Shown here: in pieces, positions 61,397 through 64,000 of the stretch
Layout of the letters: the number at the start of each line of letters is the position of its first letter
How positions within the stretch are numbered: the stretch's first letter is position 1
Assembly: GCA_913775095.1 (NCBI GenBank)
Contig: CAJYIW010000024.1
Span: 474,943 to 538,942 of the forward strand
DNA: 64,000 bases
DNA from: an uncultured Siphonobacter sp.
GTDB taxonomy: Bacteria > Bacteroidota > Bacteroidia > Cytophagales > Spirosomataceae
Direction of reading: 5' to 3'
The notes under the pieces: generated by a model
What the model saw: the letters and a program-made list of their open reading frames with translations, nothing else
Told to the model about the DNA's origin: nothing
Database searches by the model: none
Translations under genes and position numbers: made by a program

Positions 61397-62611
61397 ATGT
61401 CATCTATCCAATACGAATATAAACCGGATAATCACCTTCGCTCCGATCCCAACAAGTACAAACTGGAGGATTTGCGATCGGAAGAAATGATTTTGAGTCT
61501 GGGCCCCCAGCACCCTTCTACGCATGGGGTCTTGCGTCTCGAAGTAATCAGCGACGGAGAAGTAATCGTAGATGTGGTCCCTCACCTGGGTTACCTGCAT
61601 CGCTGCTTTGAAAAACACGCGGAAAACCTGCCCTTTAACCAGACCATTCCCTTCGTGGACCGAATGGATTATCTGGCGGCCATGAATTCCGAGCACGTTT
61701 ATGTCATCGGTATTGAGAAGATGCTTGGCATTGAAAACGATATTCCCAAACGGGTAGAATACATCCGGGTGCTCGTCGCTGAACTGAACCGTCTGGCTTC
61801 ACACTTCGTCGCCATTGGCACTTATGCTCTGGATATCGGAGCGTACACGCCTTTTCTCTGGCTCATGCGGGACCGGGAGCATATCCAGCGAATGCTGGAA
61901 TGGACCACGGGGGCCCGAATGCTTTATAACTACATCTGGATTGGGGGCTTGTTCTACGACCTGCCCGTCGGTTTCGAAGACCGTTGCCGGGAATTCATTA
62001 CCTACGTCAAGCCTAAATTGATTGAGTTACAGCAGCTGGTCATCGAAAACGAGATTTTCGTTCGCCGAACCGCTAACGTGGGCGTATTACCTCTGCCTTT
62101 GGCGATTGATTACGGTTGCACGGGGCCTGTACTCCGGGGTTCTGGCTTACGCTGGGATTTACGGAAAGTAGATCAATATTCCGTATATCCCGAACTCGAT
62201 TTTGACGTTCCCATTGGCGAAGGAAAAATGGGAACGGTGGGCGACTGCTGGGATCGCAATAATGTTCGGGTGCAGGAATGCTGGGAATCCGTGAAAATCA
62301 TTGAACAATGCCTGGAACAACTGACGGGCAAATATACCCGTACAAAAGATTTTGACCCTCAGGCATTCGTACCCAAGAAAATTCGTCCGAAAGCGATGGA
62401 TTTTTACGCCCGCGGCGAAGGTTCCAAAGGCGAACTGGGTTTTTATATCCGCACGGATGGTAAGTCGGACATTCCGGTTCGAATGAAATCCCGCGGACCT
62501 TCGTATCACAATCTTTCCGTTATTTCCGAAATCAGTCGCGGAGCCTTACTCGCCGATTTAATTGCCATTATTGGATCTCTGGATCTGGTTATGGGTGAAG
62601 TGGATCGGTAG
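61397..62611 (+). CDS. nuoD: NADH-quinone oxidoreductase subunit D
   Basis: Peripheral 49-kDa-type subunit of complex I that forms the quinone site, 404 residues. Conserved parts: [16 protein letters not shown] (about 33-48), [15 protein letters not shown] (about 63-77), [29 protein letters not shown] segment (about 126-142), and the end [18 protein letters not shown]. Length is that of a stand-alone NuoD, not a NuoCD fusion. It stands alone here: no nuoC before or nuoE after, and it lies about 31 kb from nuoKLMN. Confidence 0.95.
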   Translation: MSSIQYEYKPDNHLRSDPNKYKLEDLRSEEMILSLGPQHPSTHGVLRLEVISDGEVIVDVVPHLGYLHRCFEKHAENLPFNQTIPFVDRMDYLAAMNSEHVYVIGIEKMLGIENDIPKRVEYIRVLVAELNRLASHFVAIGTYALDIGAYTPFLWLMRDREHIQRMLEWTTGARMLYNYIWIGGLFYDLPVGFEDRCREFITYVKPKLIELQQLVIENEIFVRRTANVGVLPLPLAIDYGCTGPVLRGSGLRWDLRKVDQYSVYPELDFDVPIGEGKMGTVGDCWDRNNVRVQECWESVKIIEQCLEQLTGKYTRTKDFDPQAFVPKKIRPKAMDFYARGEGSKGELGFYIRTDGKSDIPVRMKSRGPSYHNLSVISEISRGALLADLIAIIGSLDLVMGEVDR

Positions 62612-62616
62612 AAGCG

Positions 62617-62882
62617 TTTTGAGCGGCCGCCGCTACGGTTTTGAGTTTAGGGTTAGTTATTGTTGCCTTTCGTGTACCATGGCTGGTGTTCGCACCAGCC
62701 TTTGTTATTTACAGACTTTCTTAAACTCTTTCCCGGTAAGGAATTTCAGTGATCCCTGGGCAATTCTTCCTTGACGTTTATAACTTAGTTATCCTCCACT
62801 AAGTTTGTATAATATAACTGCCCAACGTTTGGCAGTTAGAGTTAGACTCCACACGCCAAACCGCAGCGGCGGCCGCTCAAAA
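62617..62882. repeat. 266-bp intergenic unit bounded by 25-bp inverted GCGGCCGC modules
   Basis: The gap between nuoD and the thioesterase gene is flanked by two 25-base modules in inverse orientation (62617-62641 and 62858-62882, 24 of 25 positions complementary), each containing GCGGCCGC and TTTTGAG. Inside are a GGCTGGTGTTCGCACCAGCC hairpin (about 62681-62700), a CTTAGT/ACTAAG hairpin (about 62784-62803) and an AACTGCC/GGCAGTT hairpin (62816-62837). The same 25-base module occurs at 350-374 and 56393-56417. Confidence 0.85.
62800..62807 (+). promoter_or_regulatory. -7 box before the thioesterase gene
   Basis: TAAGTTTG is an exact TAnnTTTG match inside the inverted-repeat unit. The transcript would carry the AACTGCC/GGCAGTT hairpin and the right-hand module in its 85-base leader. 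Confidence 0.45.
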
Positions 62883-62895
62883 CCCAGAACATCTA

Positions 62896-63420
62896 ATGTT
62901 TCAACTCGACCCTAACCGTAATTATCCCCGGAAAACCGAGTCGCATTCCCTGATTCGTTTTCAGGATTGCGATCCGATGCAGCATCTGAACAATGCCAAG
63001 TATCTGGATTATTACTTCAACGCCCGCGAAGACCAGCTTTTTTCCATATACGGTTTTACCATCGATTATCCCTTTCGAAAATACCAATCCGCCTGGGTGG
63101 TGTACAACCATCAGATTGGCTACGTTCGCCCCGCCCGGGTGAGTGAATGGGTAACCATCATTGCGAGTATCATCTATTATGACGACGACACGATGGTTAC
63201 GGAATACGTGATGACGAACGAAAACAAGACGGAACTGAAAAATGTGTTATGGTCGACGATGAAGTACGTTTCTGTGCTGAACGGCAAACGCATGACCCAT
63301 CAGGAAGACATTGCTGAATTCCTGAAAATAACCTCCGCCGAAGGCGTGGATTATCCAAACGTTTCATTCAACGAACGAATTAAGCAGATCAAAGCGGCCC
63401 TGGCCGAAGGTCGTTATTGA
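62896..63420 (+). CDS. Acyl-CoA thioesterase, hotdog fold
   Basis: Cytosolic thioesterase of 174 residues of the 4-hydroxybenzoyl-CoA/YbgC type. The signature RFQDCDPMQHLNNAKYLDYYFNARED (about 22-47) has the D-x-x-x-H-L-N-N-x-x-Y pattern with the catalytic aspartate in DCDPMQH. WVVYNHQIGYVRPARVSEWV and the VLWSTMKYVSV strand complete the hotdog fold. Acyl substrate unknown. It stands between two repeat units. Confidence 0.88.
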   Translation: MFQLDPNRNYPRKTESHSLIRFQDCDPMQHLNNAKYLDYYFNAREDQLFSIYGFTIDYPFRKYQSAWVVYNHQIGYVRPARVSEWVTIIASIIYYDDDTMVTEYVMTNENKTELKNVLWSTMKYVSVLNGKRMTHQEDIAEFLKITSAEGVDYPNVSFNERIKQIKAALAEGRY

Positions 63421-63439
63421 TTCAGATGAACCAGAGACG

Positions 63440-64000
63440 CAAGGAAGTCGCAGCCCCCGTGGTTAGTGAGGACACCAGCCGAGGCGGAGGATAGACCAAG
63501 TCTACGCCGGGGTTGGTGCCTTCTCCAAACACTTTTATTAGTTCTGGCTGGTGAAGACACCAGCCAGGGTGGCAGCCACGGCGTGAAATACAATCCCGTT
63601 ATTACCCCGGATTAGCAACCCGTTGTTACCCCGGGTTATGACCCGGGGCTATCCAGATTGAACCCCTCTGGGGTTCTTACGTTCAGTTGCCCACCAACCA
63701 CTTCCTTACAACAGGCTGGTGAGACACCAGCCAGGGCAGAGTAAATATGAACCCCGATTATTACCCCGGGTCATCACCCGGGGCTACACAGATTGAACCC
63801 CGCCGGGGTTCTTACTTTCATTTCCAAACTTCTACCTACCTTTATGGGTTTTCACTTTCCAACTGAAAACTGAAAACTGAAAACTGAAAACTGAAAACTG
63901 AAAACTGAAAACTGAAAACTGAAAACTGAAAACTGAAAACTGAAAACTGAAAACTGAAAACTGAAAACTCAAAACTCAAAACTCAAAACTCAAAACTCAA
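63440..64000. repeat. Composite intergenic repeat cluster D, cut by the window end
   Basis: After the thioesterase gene come degenerate GGTTGGTG hairpins (about 63460 and 63512), two CTGGCTGGTG-type hairpins (about 63544 and 63711), CCCGGG palindromes, AACCCCGCCGGGGTT hairpins and the TACCTTTATGGGTTTT segment (63837). Fifteen perfect copies of CTGAAAA follow (63863-63967), then CTCAAAA copies to the window edge. The module order equals clusters A and C. No gene is supported in this 580-base stretch. Confidence 0.9.

Noticed and set aside
63863..64000. Tandem arrays as a possible CRISPR
   Set aside because: Units are 7 bp with no spacers, and no cas genes are present.

Overview
The window looks like chromosome of a Bacteroidota bacterium, most likely order Cytophagales. 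The reasons are the type IX secretion pair PorU/PorV, the bL33-DUF4295-FtsY run, a HAEPLYID-like protein, many SpII lipoproteins and porin-like barrels, almost no Shine-Dalgarno sequences, and many copies of the Bacteroidota -7 promoter box TAnnTTTG (41866, 45947, 46763, 47307, 48427, 51111, 61364, 62800). No tRNA, rRNA, transposase, integrase, phage gene or CRISPR array was recognised. Species-level identity cannot be read from the sequence.

Layout. 1-376 is a repeat cluster. 0.4-5.7 kb: aroE, a DedA membrane protein, a ComA-type phosphosulfolactate synthase, a lipoprotein, a candidate structured small RNA (about 4177-4302), a DUF2141 protein and prmA. 5.8-10.8 kb: one 1665-residue exported protein of unknown function. 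10.9-17.1 kb: an SDR enzyme, an ElaA-like acetyltransferase, a TIMP/NTR-like secreted protein, a phosphoesterase, a small conserved protein, a beta-barrel and an HD hydrolase. 17.1-21.9 kb: an unusual locus with two pilin-like secreted proteins, a PapD-like chaperone and a divergent usher-like outer-membrane barrel. 22-25.2 kb: lipocalin-like protein, serine hydrolase, a 10-bp tandem repeat and an aldo/keto reductase. 25.4-31.3 kb: nuoKLMN and a GtrA protein. 31.5-37.1 kb: small lipoprotein, SprT-like protease, porU, porV. 37.2-46.6 kb: an M16-like protein without the zinc motif, an M28 peptidase, cysS, a GNAT-like protein, the DUF1800/DUF1501 pair and recO. 46.7-49.5 kb: rpmG, DUF4295, ftsY and an orphan mcrC. 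49.7-57.0 kb: VOC and Lrp/AsnC genes, then holB-hemC-ppiase-rmlD-like-pabB, a repeat cluster and pabC. 57.1-63.4 kb: HAEPLYID-like protein with a histidine kinase/response regulator pair, plsC, nuoD and a thioesterase. 63.4-64.0 kb is another repeat cluster running off the end.

How the genes work together. PorU and PorV belong to the type IX secretion attachment complex. PabB and PabC supply p-aminobenzoate for folate. The four Nuo membrane subunits form the proton-pumping arm of complex I, but nuoD lies about 31 kb away on its own. The 17-22 kb locus can be read as subunit, chaperone and outer-membrane assembly platform, by analogy with chaperone-usher fimbriae; this is inference from domain order.

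The accessory structure lies mostly between genes. A composite repeat recurs at 1-376, 55980-56432 and 63440-64000: hairpins built on GGTTGGTG/CACCAACC and CTGGCTGGTG/CACCAGCCAG, CCCGGG palindromes, AACCCCGCTGGGGTT hairpins, a promoter-like TACCTTTAT segment and a 7-bp tandem array (CTCAAAA or CTGAAAA). In one case the array ends directly at the start codon of pabC.
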